Source: Bremerella volcania
Lineage (GTDB): Bacteria > Planctomycetota > Planctomycetia > Pirellulales > Pirellulaceae
DNA: 64,000 nt
Direction of reading: 5' to 3'
Assembly: GCF_007748115.1 (NCBI RefSeq)
Contig: NZ_CP036289.1
Span: 3,720,001-3,784,000, forward strand
Position 1 is the stretch's first letter. Every line of letters starts with the position of its first letter. Shown here one piece after another: positions 56,656 to 64,000 of this stretch. The translations under genes were made by a program, and so were the position numbers. The notes under the pieces are model-generated. The model searched no databases, was not told the DNA's origin, and saw only the letters and a program-made list of their open reading frames with translations.

Positions 56656-57381
56656 CTACGGAAGTTCGCGAATCTTCAGGCCGCGGAACTCGACCGGCGA
56701 TCCTTCCGATTCCAGGCACAAAAAGCCGGTCGCTGGCGAGCATCCGGTGCCGCCGGAGACTTCCTCTCCGTTGACCCACAGACGAACTTCTCCGTTGATG
56801 GCCCGAACGTAGTAGTGATTCCACTCGCCGGTTCCCTTGCTGAGTTCCTTGGTAGGAAAACTGCGTGCGCCATTGGGTGCGGTCGGAGGAAACGGGGTCA
56901 TCTTGGCCGCGCCAACCGGAAAGACGTCGCCGTGGCACGTAAACCAATCGGCTTTACGATTGCCACCTTTTTCGTACTGCTCTTTGTAACCCAGATCGAG
57001 TACCTGGACTTCGATTCCCTGCGGCAGCCCCGGTCCGGTCAGTTTTTCGAGCGAGGACGGAATGGTCCAGACGAAGATGCCGCTGTTGCCGGCATTCTTT
57101 AAATGCCGCCACTGGCAGACCAGCTCGAAATTGGTGTACTGCTTCACGCTGCGCGTTACGCTGACCGGCTTGCCGGTGCACTCGATCAAGCCGTCCTCGT
57201 GGAAGGTCCATGTATCGTCGTTGCTGTTGACTTTGGTGAAGTCATCTTTGCCCAACGAAACCCAGCCTGGTCCTTCGCCGTTGACGAAGGCCTTGGTAAC
57301 GGGTTCTTCCGCGCGGAGGTTCGTCACGCCAGCGGTGGTCAACACCGCGGCGATGACCAGGGTTAACAGTCGAATCTGCAT
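56656..57381 (-). CDS. DUF1080 (3-keto-disaccharide hydrolase-like) secreted protein
   Basis: A 241-residue exported lectin-like protein. A signal peptide (RLLTLVIAAVLTTAGVTNLRA) is followed by the DUF1080 fold: DDTWTFHEDGLIECTGKP, NFELVCQWRHLKNAGNSGIFVW, PQGIEVQVLDLGY and GEWNHYYVRAINGEVRLWVNGEEVSGGTG. Members act on oxidised (3-keto) sugars or glycosides. The start at 57381 gives a normal signal peptide; the frame opens at 57456. It follows a Gfo/Idh/MocA gene by 55 bases on the same strand, so an oxidation-then-cleavage pathway is plausible (inference). Confidence 0.9.
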   Translation of the reverse strand: MQIRLLTLVIAAVLTTAGVTNLRAEEPVTKAFVNGEGPGWVSLGKDDFTKVNSNDDTWTFHEDGLIECTGKPVSVTRSVKQYTNFELVCQWRHLKNAGNSGIFVWTIPSSLEKLTGPGLPQGIEVQVLDLGYKEQYEKGGNRKADWFTCHGDVFPVGAAKMTPFPPTAPNGARSFPTKELSKGTGEWNHYYVRAINGEVRLWVNGEEVSGGTGCSPATGFLCLESEGSPVEFRGLKIRELP

Positions 57382-57436
57382 TACTTCAATCCTTAAATAG
57401 GTTTGTAGGTTGTCGGTTTGTTTCAAGGTGTCGTCG

Positions 57437-58792
57437 CTAGATGCTCCAACCTTCACGATACGATTTCGTCAGCAGCTTGGCAGCCTCCGGAGCATTGGTA
57501 ATCTGAAAATTTTCAGCATCCCACTCCAGCTTCTTTCCTGCCCGATGGGCGACGTTTCCGAGAAGGTTATGCTCGATCAGTGGCCCGGAGTAGCTGAAGT
57601 TGCAAAGGGACTCGCCGCCGGTCTTGGCCGCGTGAAGCCATTCCGCATAGTGACCTTTGCTGGGCAGGATTCGATTCTCAGGGGCTGCGTAGTCTTTGAA
57701 CTTTTCGCCTGGCGACAAGACCAGCTTGCCGTAGTCGGCCACCAGAATTCCAGACTCGCCAACGAAAGCGACACCGATGCCCCATTTGCTGATATCAGTA
57801 TCACTACCTACCAACGGTTGCAGATACTCGCTGCGACGCTTCATCCCTTCCGGACCGTGATACCACAGAACCTTCGTCGGTTTGGTCCAATTAGCATTCC
57901 CCTCGCGGGCCGGATGCTGCCAGGTAACGACCTGCCAGGGAGGACACGCGATCGGATCGGCTGCGGGGCCTTCTGATTGGATCGACGTCGGGTACTTCAG
58001 ATTCAGCGCCCAGAACGGAAGATCGATCAGGTGGCTCCCCATATCACCCAGCACGCCGTTGCCAAACTCCCAGCGGCGATTCCAATTCAGGTTGCCACCT
58101 TTCCAATACGCCCCGTTGTAGGGACGCATCTCGGCAGGTCCGAGCCAGGTTTCCCAGTTGAAGCCCTCGGGAATCGGTTCTTCCGGCAGAACCGCGGGAG
58201 CAACTGGATTGATCGTCCGGCTACACCACACATGAGCTTCGGTGACCGGACCAATCGCCCCAGCGGCAATCAGTTCCACGACGCGTCGATAGTTCTCGGT
58301 CGCGTGAATCTGCGTTCCCATCTGGGTTGCCAGCGAGCCCTTCTTTTCCGCGTAGACGTTTTGCATCTGCCGGGCTTCTTCGACTGTGTGAGCCAAAGGC
58401 TTCTCGCAGTAGACATGCTTACCGGCCTTCATCGCGGCGATCGAAGCCAAAGCATGGTGATGGTCTGCCGTACTGACGACGACGGCATCGACTTGTTTGT
58501 CGGCAATCACTTCCCGCCAGTCGCTGCATGTTTTGGCCTGAGGATAACGCGACTTGGCTTTTTCCAGAACCTCGGGATTGGTATCGCACAGGGTGTAGAT
58601 GTTCTCGCCAGCGACGCCACCCGTGTTAGCGGAGCCTCGTCCGCCAGCGCCAATGATTCCGATGTTCAATTTCTCGCTAGTAGCCGTCTCTTGCCCGCTG
58701 ACATGCAAGACAGGTCCCAGTGCTAATGCTGCGGCGGCGGTCGCGCTGGAAGACTTCAGGAACGAACGGCGATTGAACCTGGGCTTGGTCAT
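57437..58792 (-). CDS. Tat-exported Gfo/Idh/MocA family oxidoreductase
   Basis: A 451-residue NAD(P)-dependent oxidoreductase with the Tat signal FNRRSFLKSSSATAAAALAL. The Rossmann segment is LNIGIIGAGGRGSAN, and the catalytic motif is EKPLAHTVEEA. The C-terminal domain has WEFGNGVLGDMGSHLIDLP. Distinct from the homologue at 34929 (different central region and codon use). AAGGAA precedes the ATG. The likely substrate is a sugar or glycoside, perhaps supplying the 3-keto sugar to the adjacent DUF1080 protein. Confidence 0.94.
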   Translation of the reverse strand: MTKPRFNRRSFLKSSSATAAAALALGPVLHVSGQETATSEKLNIGIIGAGGRGSANTGGVAGENIYTLCDTNPEVLEKAKSRYPQAKTCSDWREVIADKQVDAVVVSTADHHHALASIAAMKAGKHVYCEKPLAHTVEEARQMQNVYAEKKGSLATQMGTQIHATENYRRVVELIAAGAIGPVTEAHVWCSRTINPVAPAVLPEEPIPEGFNWETWLGPAEMRPYNGAYWKGGNLNWNRRWEFGNGVLGDMGSHLIDLPFWALNLKYPTSIQSEGPAADPIACPPWQVVTWQHPAREGNANWTKPTKVLWYHGPEGMKRRSEYLQPLVGSDTDISKWGIGVAFVGESGILVADYGKLVLSPGEKFKDYAAPENRILPSKGHYAEWLHAAKTGGESLCNFSYSGPLIEHNLLGNVAHRAGKKLEWDAENFQITNAPEAAKLLTKSYREGWSI

Positions 58793-58957
58793 GAGAGTTC
58801 CTTGAGGTGGGATAGGTGGGTGGGAAGTCAGGCGAACCGAATTGAGCGCATTACTTTAGATTAAATGGCCCGAGATATCGCCTTTGTGCCCATCATAAGG
58901 CGTACGCCCTCTCAAATTAAGAGATTCAGGGGGAAATTCCCAAAATTGAGTTCCAGA

Positions 58958-60394
58958 TTAATCTGGCACCGAGCGGATGACCAGATTGCGAATCTCGGTC
59001 ATGTCATGCATGGCAAACCGAACCCCTTCTCGGCCGATGCCACTCTCTTTGACGCCCCCGTAGGGCATGTGATCGACACGCCACGAAGGAACGTCACCGA
59101 TGATCACGCCGCCAACGTCCATCGTGTCCCAGGCCTTCATGATCTTTTGAATGTCGCGGGTGAAGATACCAACCTGTAATCCGAAATCGCTGTCGTTGGC
59201 CATCGCCAAAGCTTCGTCGAAGGTATTGAAGGGAGCCACCACGGCGACTGGTCCGAAGACCTCCTTAGCGCAAACGGCTTCGCTCTGAGGGACATCGGCC
59301 AATAGTGTTGGCTGCACCAGGATGCCATCACGGGTACCTCCGACCAGTACTTTGGCACCGGCCTTCTTGGCGGACTCAATCCAGGCTTCGATCCTTTCGG
59401 CATCCGACGACGAAATGATGGGACCGACGAACGTTTCCTTATCCATCGGATCTCCCACTTTCAACTTCGAGACTCGGTCGCACAATAGTTTCACCGTGGC
59501 GTCGTAGACGCTGCGGTGGATCAAGACGCGTTGAACGCTCACGCAGCTTTGCCCTGATTGGTAAAACGCCCCGAAGACAATTCGCTGCACGGCGTCTTCC
59601 AGGTTGGTCCCTTCATCGACAATGCAAGCCGCGTTACCACCCAGTTCGAGCGTGACCTTCTTCTTGCCAGCTTTAGCCTTGAGGCCCCAACCGACGTCTT
59701 GCGAACCCGTGAAACTCAGCTTTTTGAGCCGATCGTCGGTGACTAGCAAGTTGGCGGCGTCGCGGCTGGCCGGGAGAATCGAGAACGCCCCTTCCGGCAG
59801 ATCAGTCTCTGCCAAGATCTCACCCACCAGCAGCGCTCCGATGGGCGTCTTACTGGCCGGCTTCAAGACGAACGGGCAGCCGACCGCCAGAGCAGGCGCG
59901 ACCTTGTGAGCCACCAGGTTCAACGGAAAGTTGAAAGGGGTGATAAATGCGCATGGCCCGATCGGCACACGTTTCCACATGCCGCGATATCCTGCGGCCC
60001 TGGGGCTGATATCCAACGGCATGACCTCGCCCAGCATCCGGGTCGACTCTTCCGCGGCGACACGGAACGTATCGATCAGCCGCGTCACTTCTCCGCGACT
60101 GTCTCCGATGGGCTTGCCTGCCTCCACGCAAAGGGCCTCGGCGAGTTCTTCGCTACGCTGCTGAAAACGCTGAACGCAATGGTTGAGAACCGCCTGGCGG
60201 TGATACGACGGCAACTGGGCCATTGCCGGCGCTGCCTGATCGGCAGCGGCAATCGCCTTTTCCATCAACCCAGCGTCCGCGAGAGGCACCCTGGTGGCGA
60301 TGCTTTGACGGAACTTATCCTCGACGTTTAAATCGAAGTTGGGGGTCACTGGCTGATTGGCAAGATAAGCGGGATACTCGTTGCGAATTGACAT
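58958..60394 (-). CDS. NAD(P)-dependent aldehyde dehydrogenase
   Basis: A 478-residue enzyme oxidising an aldehyde to a carboxylate. The catalytic Cys is in FYQSGQSCVSVQRVL (about residue 280), the general base Glu in VTLELGGNAA (about 250), and the cofactor-binding segment is FTGSQDVGWGLKA with PFNFPLNLVAHKVAPALA. The substrate cannot be told; length and motifs fit the wider ALDH superfamily (lactaldehyde/glyceraldehyde-3-phosphate type). ATG at 60394 with GAGGG upstream; an upstream ATG at 60415 lacks a site. Divergent from the SHD1 gene at 60733 across a dyad-rich gap. Confidence 0.93.
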   Translation of the reverse strand: MSIRNEYPAYLANQPVTPNFDLNVEDKFRQSIATRVPLADAGLMEKAIAAADQAAPAMAQLPSYHRQAVLNHCVQRFQQRSEELAEALCVEAGKPIGDSRGEVTRLIDTFRVAAEESTRMLGEVMPLDISPRAAGYRGMWKRVPIGPCAFITPFNFPLNLVAHKVAPALAVGCPFVLKPASKTPIGALLVGEILAETDLPEGAFSILPASRDAANLLVTDDRLKKLSFTGSQDVGWGLKAKAGKKKVTLELGGNAACIVDEGTNLEDAVQRIVFGAFYQSGQSCVSVQRVLIHRSVYDATVKLLCDRVSKLKVGDPMDKETFVGPIISSSDAERIEAWIESAKKAGAKVLVGGTRDGILVQPTLLADVPQSEAVCAKEVFGPVAVVAPFNTFDEALAMANDSDFGLQVGIFTRDIQKIMKAWDTMDVGGVIIGDVPSWRVDHMPYGGVKESGIGREGVRFAMHDMTEIRNLVIRSVPD

Positions 60395-60732
60395 AAAGCC
60401 CTCATGAATGTGCATGCGCTTGCACTGGATTTCCTGTTCCTTTTCCCCATCCTACGGCTTCCCCCCAAGAGAAAGTAGTTGAGGTTAATTTTAGTCCACA
60501 GAACCACATTTTACATTTGACATCAGACCACTGATATTTGTATCATCTTGATACCTCTATCGGGTAGTTGCACCTCTCAGGAATTGGGTGGATATCACGT
60601 GGTTGCCATTTGAGAATTCCTGAGTGATCACGGGAACCTGATAAGGGCTTCCTCCTTGAACGTTCCGTTTAGACATACACCGCGCAAGATTGCTGCGACG
60701 GTGATTCATCCAGCTTACGGTGGGAGCTTGCT
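60395..60732. promoter_or_regulatory. divergent intergenic region with three dyad symmetries
   Basis: 338 bases between divergent genes. Three inverted repeats stand out: ATCAG/CTGAT (60522-60526 and 60531-60535), GTATCA/TGATAC (60540-60545 and 60549-60554) and CTCAGGAATT/AATTCCTGAG (60576-60585 and 60615-60624), with CACGTG (60596-60601) inside the last. They are candidate operators for the aldehyde dehydrogenase or the SHD1 gene. Confidence 0.45.
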
Positions 60733-61791
60733 ATGAAAGCCAGCACGAACGCCATCTCACTCTTTGTTTTCGCCTGCCTTCTTTCCAGCGTCATGGCGGC
60801 GGAAGTCCGCACCTGGACCGACTCGTCGGGCAAGACTCTTTCCGGGTCGTTGGAAGAAGTCACCAGCGATGGCAAGGTGAAGATCAAGTCGAACGGGCAA
60901 ACGTTCACCATTCCGATTGAACGATTCAGCGACGAAGATCAAAAGTACATCGATTCGCAAAAAGAAGAGATGGAAAAAGAGGACTCCCCGTCTCGGCGTC
61001 GTCGCAAGAGCGATCTGTTTGACTATCGCCAGTGGAAAGACAATCAGGACAACGAGATCAAGGCCAAGTACGTCCGGATGTTCGAGGGTCAGGTAGTCTT
61101 GCTGCAAGGCCGAACGGCTCACAAGGTTTCGTTTTATGATCTGAGCGACGAAGACCAAGTCTACTTGCGCACTGAACTGGAAGCCCGCGGTGAGGAAAGT
61201 CAGATTCCTCCCCCGCCTGCCGGTGGCGGTGGTTCCGGCGAGATCGCTGGAGGTAGTGCCCCCTACGACCCACGCATGGGCAATCAAGTTGCCGCGCCGC
61301 CAGCCTATGCTCCGCCGGCGATGGATGACTTCGCCAAGCGCCAGCAGGAAGAACACGAACGAAATCGTCGCGAGATCGAAAAGCAACAGGCCGAAGCTCG
61401 TCGCGCCATGGAAGAAGCGCAGCGCAAACGCGAAGAGGAAGCGCAGCGCCGTCAGCGTGAGGAAGAAGAACGAATTCAACGGGAAAACCAGCGGCGTGAA
61501 CAGCAACGCCAGGAACAACTGGCACGCATGAATGCGCCCATGGGTGGCCCAAGCATGCAGCCGCAGTGGGAAGAGTACAAAGAGTGCAGCAATTGTCATA
61601 AGCGAATCGACGGCAACATCGGCGCTGGTGACAACTGCCCGCATTGCGGCGTCTTTTTCGCATCCGAAACAGATCGCTTCGGTCGGACGACGAAAAAGGT
61701 ACCTGTTCCGTGGTACTACGGTGCACCGATCCCGATCGGCTTGATCGTCTGGGTGGTGGTCGCCGTTATTCGTAAGATGGGCAGTTCGTAA
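60733..61791 (+). CDS. SHD1-domain protein with coiled coil, zinc ribbon and membrane helix
   Basis: A 352-residue exported protein. A signal peptide (to about residue 22) is followed by an SHD1 domain (VRTWTDSSGKTLSGSLEEV...IPIERFSDEDQKYIDSQ, about 24-75) and a second SHD1-like stretch (about 95-150: FEGQVVLLQGRTAHKVSFYDLSDEDQVYL in two parts). Then come Gly/Pro-rich and Glu/Arg/Gln-rich coiled-coil segments (about 205-280), a zinc ribbon (KECSNCHKRIDG...DNCPHCGVFF, about 288-313) and a C-terminal helix (IPIGLIVWVVVAVI). It shares its architecture with the smaller protein at 20727-21332, but with a long coiled coil and an extra SHD1-like part. A GGGAG site precedes the start. Role unknown. 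Confidence 0.85.
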   Translation: MKASTNAISLFVFACLLSSVMAAEVRTWTDSSGKTLSGSLEEVTSDGKVKIKSNGQTFTIPIERFSDEDQKYIDSQKEEMEKEDSPSRRRRKSDLFDYRQWKDNQDNEIKAKYVRMFEGQVVLLQGRTAHKVSFYDLSDEDQVYLRTELEARGEESQIPPPPAGGGGSGEIAGGSAPYDPRMGNQVAAPPAYAPPAMDDFAKRQQEEHERNRREIEKQQAEARRAMEEAQRKREEEAQRRQREEEERIQRENQRREQQRQEQLARMNAPMGGPSMQPQWEEYKECSNCHKRIDGNIGAGDNCPHCGVFFASETDRFGRTTKKVPVPWYYGAPIPIGLIVWVVVAVIRKMGSS

Positions 61792-61828
61792 GCCGAACCC
61801 CGTTCAGCCTATGGCAGAGACCAACCAG

Positions 61829-61869
61829 TAGCGGGATCTTCCCCGGTAAGGCTCCGCTATCTCTTTTTT
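61829..61869 (+). terminator. hairpin with T-run after the SHD1 gene
   Basis: TAGCGG (61829-61834) and CCGCTA (61854-61859) form a 6-bp stem with a further partial stem in the loop, followed by CTCTTTTTT. It overlaps the 3' end of the convergent anti-sigma gene (stop at 61857). Confidence 0.6.
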
Positions 61870-62108
61870 CGGGCCTCGAGAATGGCCTGAATCAGCGGCT
61901 CCGGAACAGACGCGGGAACTTCGTCCTCTGCGTATTCTTTGCAGCACGAAACCCCTAGACGTAGCGCCGTCCGGTAGTTTTCCAGGTAGTGCTCACAACA
62001 CGGACAACGTGAGAGGTGCGTTTTCATGACGCACATCACATCGTCGGGCAAATTACCTTCGAGGTAATCACCCATGAATTCGTATAGTTCCTTGCAGGTC
62101 AGTTTCAT
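61857..62108 (-). CDS. zinc-finger anti-sigma factor
   Basis: An 83-residue protein with the ZAS/zf-HC2 motif HLSRCPCCEHYL (HxxxCxxC, residues about 31-38) and an N-terminal CKELYEFMGDYLEG segment. Such proteins hold ECF sigma factors inactive until a stress signal. There is no membrane helix, so it acts in the cytoplasm. It starts 2 bases after the sigma gene, a classical sigma/anti-sigma pair. A further Cys pair (SCCKEY, about 54-55) may bind metal or sense redox state. Confidence 0.9.
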   Translation of the reverse strand: MKLTCKELYEFMGDYLEGNLPDDVMCVMKTHLSRCPCCEHYLENYRTALRLGVSCCKEYAEDEVPASVPEPLIQAILEARKKR

Positions 62109-62110
62109 CG

Positions 62111-62731
62111 TTAGTATCCGCCATTCATGTGCGGATCCAACAGAGTTTTTAGTGCTTGCCGGGCACGATGCAGCCGCGTCTTGACGGCTGAAACACTCAT
62201 GTCGAGTCGGGCCGCGGTTTCCTCGGTACTTAATTGTTCGATGTCACGAAGCAGCAAAACGGTTCGATAACTTTCCGGCAATTCTTCAATTTTTTGGCGA
62301 ACCAAGTCCCGTGTCTCGCGACTTTGGACAGCCGTGTCAAAGGTAATCGCCCACGAAGGTTCCGCCCGATCGCGATGCCCGTCGGAAACGAAGTGAGGGA
62401 GCAAATCCTCGACCGGCTTTTCGGGTTTCCGCTTCTTGGTGCGCAGCTTCATCAGGCACGCGTTGACCACAATTCGATGCAGCCAGGTGGAAAGCTTCGC
62501 GTTTCCCTCGAAGTTTTCGATTGCCTTAAACGCGGACAGAAACGCATCTTGCACCGCGTCCTGGGCATCCTGGTCTTGTCCCAGGAAACGTTTCGCTACC
62601 ACCAGCATACGACCGCTATACGCACGAACCAAGTATTCGTACGCGTCGTCCTCTTGCCGCTGAAGAGCTTCGATAAGCTCTTCTTCGGATTTCCAAGCGC
62701 TCGTCGGCAGTTCTGATCCGGTGCTGTCCAT
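62111..62731 (-). CDS. ECF-type RNA polymerase sigma factor
   Basis: A 206-residue sigma factor. Region 2 is YLVRAYSGRMLVVAKRFLG...DAQDAVQDAFLSAFKAIENFEG...LSTWLHRIVVNACLMKLR (about residues 30-100), and region 4 is LPESYRTVLLLRDIEQLSTEETAARLDMSVSAVKTRLHRARQALK (about 150-195). The arrangement is the standard ECF with an adjacent anti-sigma gene. I use the ATG at 62731; an upstream TTG at 62740 would add three residues. It is divergent from the ceramidase-like gene at 62930, though its targets cannot be deduced. Confidence 0.94.
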   Translation of the reverse strand: MDSTGSELPTSAWKSEEELIEALQRQEDDAYEYLVRAYSGRMLVVAKRFLGQDQDAQDAVQDAFLSAFKAIENFEGNAKLSTWLHRIVVNACLMKLRTKKRKPEKPVEDLLPHFVSDGHRDRAEPSWAITFDTAVQSRETRDLVRQKIEELPESYRTVLLLRDIEQLSTEETAARLDMSVSAVKTRLHRARQALKTLLDPHMNGGY

Positions 62732-62929
62732 AATCGCCAAAAATAACAGATGCCATCTTGGTCGTCTACATTCCCATATTGTGGCTTATTCCGCGCAACT
62801 TACGAGACACCTTGACACCGACAATGGGATTAGGACTTGAATTCTTCGCCTGTGGATGCCAGAGTAAAACCACTGGTCGGACACGGCAATTTGAGATTTT
62901 TTCTCGCTAACTTAGGGATACGGCCACTC

Positions 62930-64000
62930 GTGCGATTTTTCTCCGTAACGCTCGCCATCCTTTTCCTGGGAATCGGAAACTACTGGCTTTGCCCAGCACT
63001 GTTGGCGGAGAACCTCCACTTTTCGATCGGCAGCGCCGAGATCACGCCGGACGTTCAAGCCCCGCAAGCGGTCTGGATGGCTGGCTATTATCCTGGACGG
63101 GCCGCCACAAGCGTTCACGATCCCCTCTTTGCTCGCGGCATGCTTCTTTCAGACGGGCAAACCAAGATTGCCCTTGTCAGTTTGGACCTGATCGGCTGGT
63201 CTTACCCATCCACGATCGCCATTCGAGAGCAACTGCCCGAAATCGATTTCGTGGTCATCTGTAGCACGCACAATCATGAAGGGCCAGATACGATCGGCAT
63301 CTGGGGCGAGTCGTTCATCAAACGGGGTGTCGACGAACAGTACAACCAGCACGTCGAGAAAACGATCGTGCACCTGGTCAAACGACTCGATCAATCTCAG
63401 CAACCCGTCACCGTTGAATTCGCCACGATCGATCGACCTGACCTGGTTCATGATACACGTCAACCCATCGTTATCGACCCAACCATTCGTGTCCTGCGTT
63501 TCCGTTCCCAAATGGATGGATCGACGTTGGGACTATTGGTCCAAGGGACGACACACCCCGAATCGCTGGGAGCACGAAACACGGCCATCACCGCCGATTT
63601 TCCCTGCTACACCCAAAAACGCCTGAAGCAACACTTCGATTGCCCAACGGTTTACGTCAGCGGGGCGATCGGCGGGCTCATGACGCCGCCAGCCGCTGGC
63701 ATTGTCAATGACAAAGGCTGGCCAGTTCGCTTGACGACGTTTGCGTATGCCGAAGCCTACGGCAACGAGGTCGCGGATGCGGTGGCCGAGGCACTGGAGA
63801 AAGGTCAGCCTGTCGATCTCACCCCATTTCGCATCCTCCGCAAGGAAATTGCCATTCCGATCGACAATCCCCTTTATCGCCTGGCTCGATCGTTGAATGT
63901 CATTCGCCGCGTCAGCTACGAGTGGACCGGTCAGCCGGAAAGTTGGGGCAAGCGCGTCACGCGGGAATTTCGTCCTGACCGAGCGGCTGCCATTACCGAG
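62930..64000 (+). CDS. neutral/alkaline ceramidase-like protein (incomplete at window end)
   Basis: An open frame of 357 codons from a GTG at 62930 to the window edge, continuing beyond it. A signal-like N-terminus (RFFSVTLAILFLGIGNYWLC) is followed by FSIGSAEITPDVQAPQAVWMAGYYPGR (two parts), LLSDGQTKIALVSLDLIGWS and ICSTHNHEGPDTIGIWG. The His-rich THNHEGPD is typical of the zinc-binding N-terminal domain of neutral/alkaline non-lysosomal ceramidases, which cleave ceramides. Planctomycete homologues may act on other amide or ester substrates. The predicted location is the periplasm or outside. Confidence 0.85.
   Translation, partial: MRFFSVTLAILFLGIGNYWLCPALLAENLHFSIGSAEITPDVQAPQAVWMAGYYPGRAATSVHDPLFARGMLLSDGQTKIALVSLDLIGWSYPSTIAIREQLPEIDFVVICSTHNHEGPDTIGIWGESFIKRGVDEQYNQHVEKTIVHLVKRLDQSQQPVTVEFATIDRPDLVHDTRQPIVIDPTIRVLRFRSQMDGSTLGLLVQGTTHPESLGARNTAITADFPCYTQKRLKQHFDCPTVYVSGAIGGLMTPPAAGIVNDKGWPVRLTTFAYAEAYGNEVADAVAEALEKGQPVDLTPFRILRKEIAIPIDNPLYRLARSLNVIRRVSYEWTGQPESWGKRVTREFRPDRAAAITE

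Overview
The window looks like chromosomal DNA of a planctomycete, most likely Pirellulaceae (Blastopirellula/Bremerella-like). The basis is four DUF1559 pseudopilin-type secreted proteins with type IV prepilin leaders, SHD1-domain proteins, DUF1080 and Tat-exported Gfo/Idh/MocA oxidoreductases, a sigma factor coupled to a giant membrane-anchored PQQ-repeat protein, and a large MoxR/DUF58/vWA operon. Most genes are GC-rich, with AGGA/GGAG-type ribosome sites and several GTG (one probable TTG) starts. I see no rRNA, tRNA, CRISPR array, insertion sequence, phage gene or replication origin.

Layout. 1-1.6 kb: a DUF1559 protein with a small lipoprotein. 1.6-5.6 kb (minus): FtsK translocase with very acidic segments, and TruB. 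5.8-8 kb: a DinB-fold protein and catalase. 8-11.9 kb: two more DUF1559/lipoprotein cassettes, arranged divergently around an 898-base gap. 11.9-22.4 kb: small EF-hand protein, cupin, CASTOR/POLLUX-type channel, esterase, double metal-binding-domain protein, a minus-strand run (DUF1559, PepSY membrane protein, seven-EF-hand protein), an SHD1 protein and a fatty-acid desaturase. 22.7-26.7 kb is the most accessory part: a phosphotransferase, a DUF1796 putative cysteine peptidase, a zinc-ribbon protein with a 15-base tandem repeat, and an AT-rich orphan membrane protein.

26.8-34.7 kb is mostly housekeeping: hemL, tsaB, twin metallophosphoesterases, a yidC carrying a PDZ-like insertion, and mnmE. 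A Tat-exported oxidoreductase with codon use suggesting high expression follows at 34.9 kb. From 36.5 to 55 kb nine plus-strand genes follow: an ECF sigma factor overlapping a 1,420-residue membrane/PQQ protein, then a prenyltransferase-fold protein, two vWA membrane proteins, a membrane-anchored protein, a 1,210-residue secreted coiled-coil protein, a MoxR ATPase and a DUF58 protein. The last seven look like an expanded Bat/MoxR envelope-maintenance operon. The right end holds a helix-turn-helix protein, a DUF1080/oxidoreductase pair, an aldehyde dehydrogenase, a second SHD1 protein, an ECF sigma/zinc anti-sigma pair, and the start of a neutral-ceramidase-like gene that runs off the window.

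The most unusual items are the sigma/PQQ pair, the seven-gene MoxR operon with its giant low-complexity secreted protein, the PDZ-bearing YidC, the acidic FtsK tail, the repeated DUF1559/lipoprotein cassettes, and an imperfect palindromic element near 56.5 kb. All functional calls come from reading motifs by eye; no database search was run.
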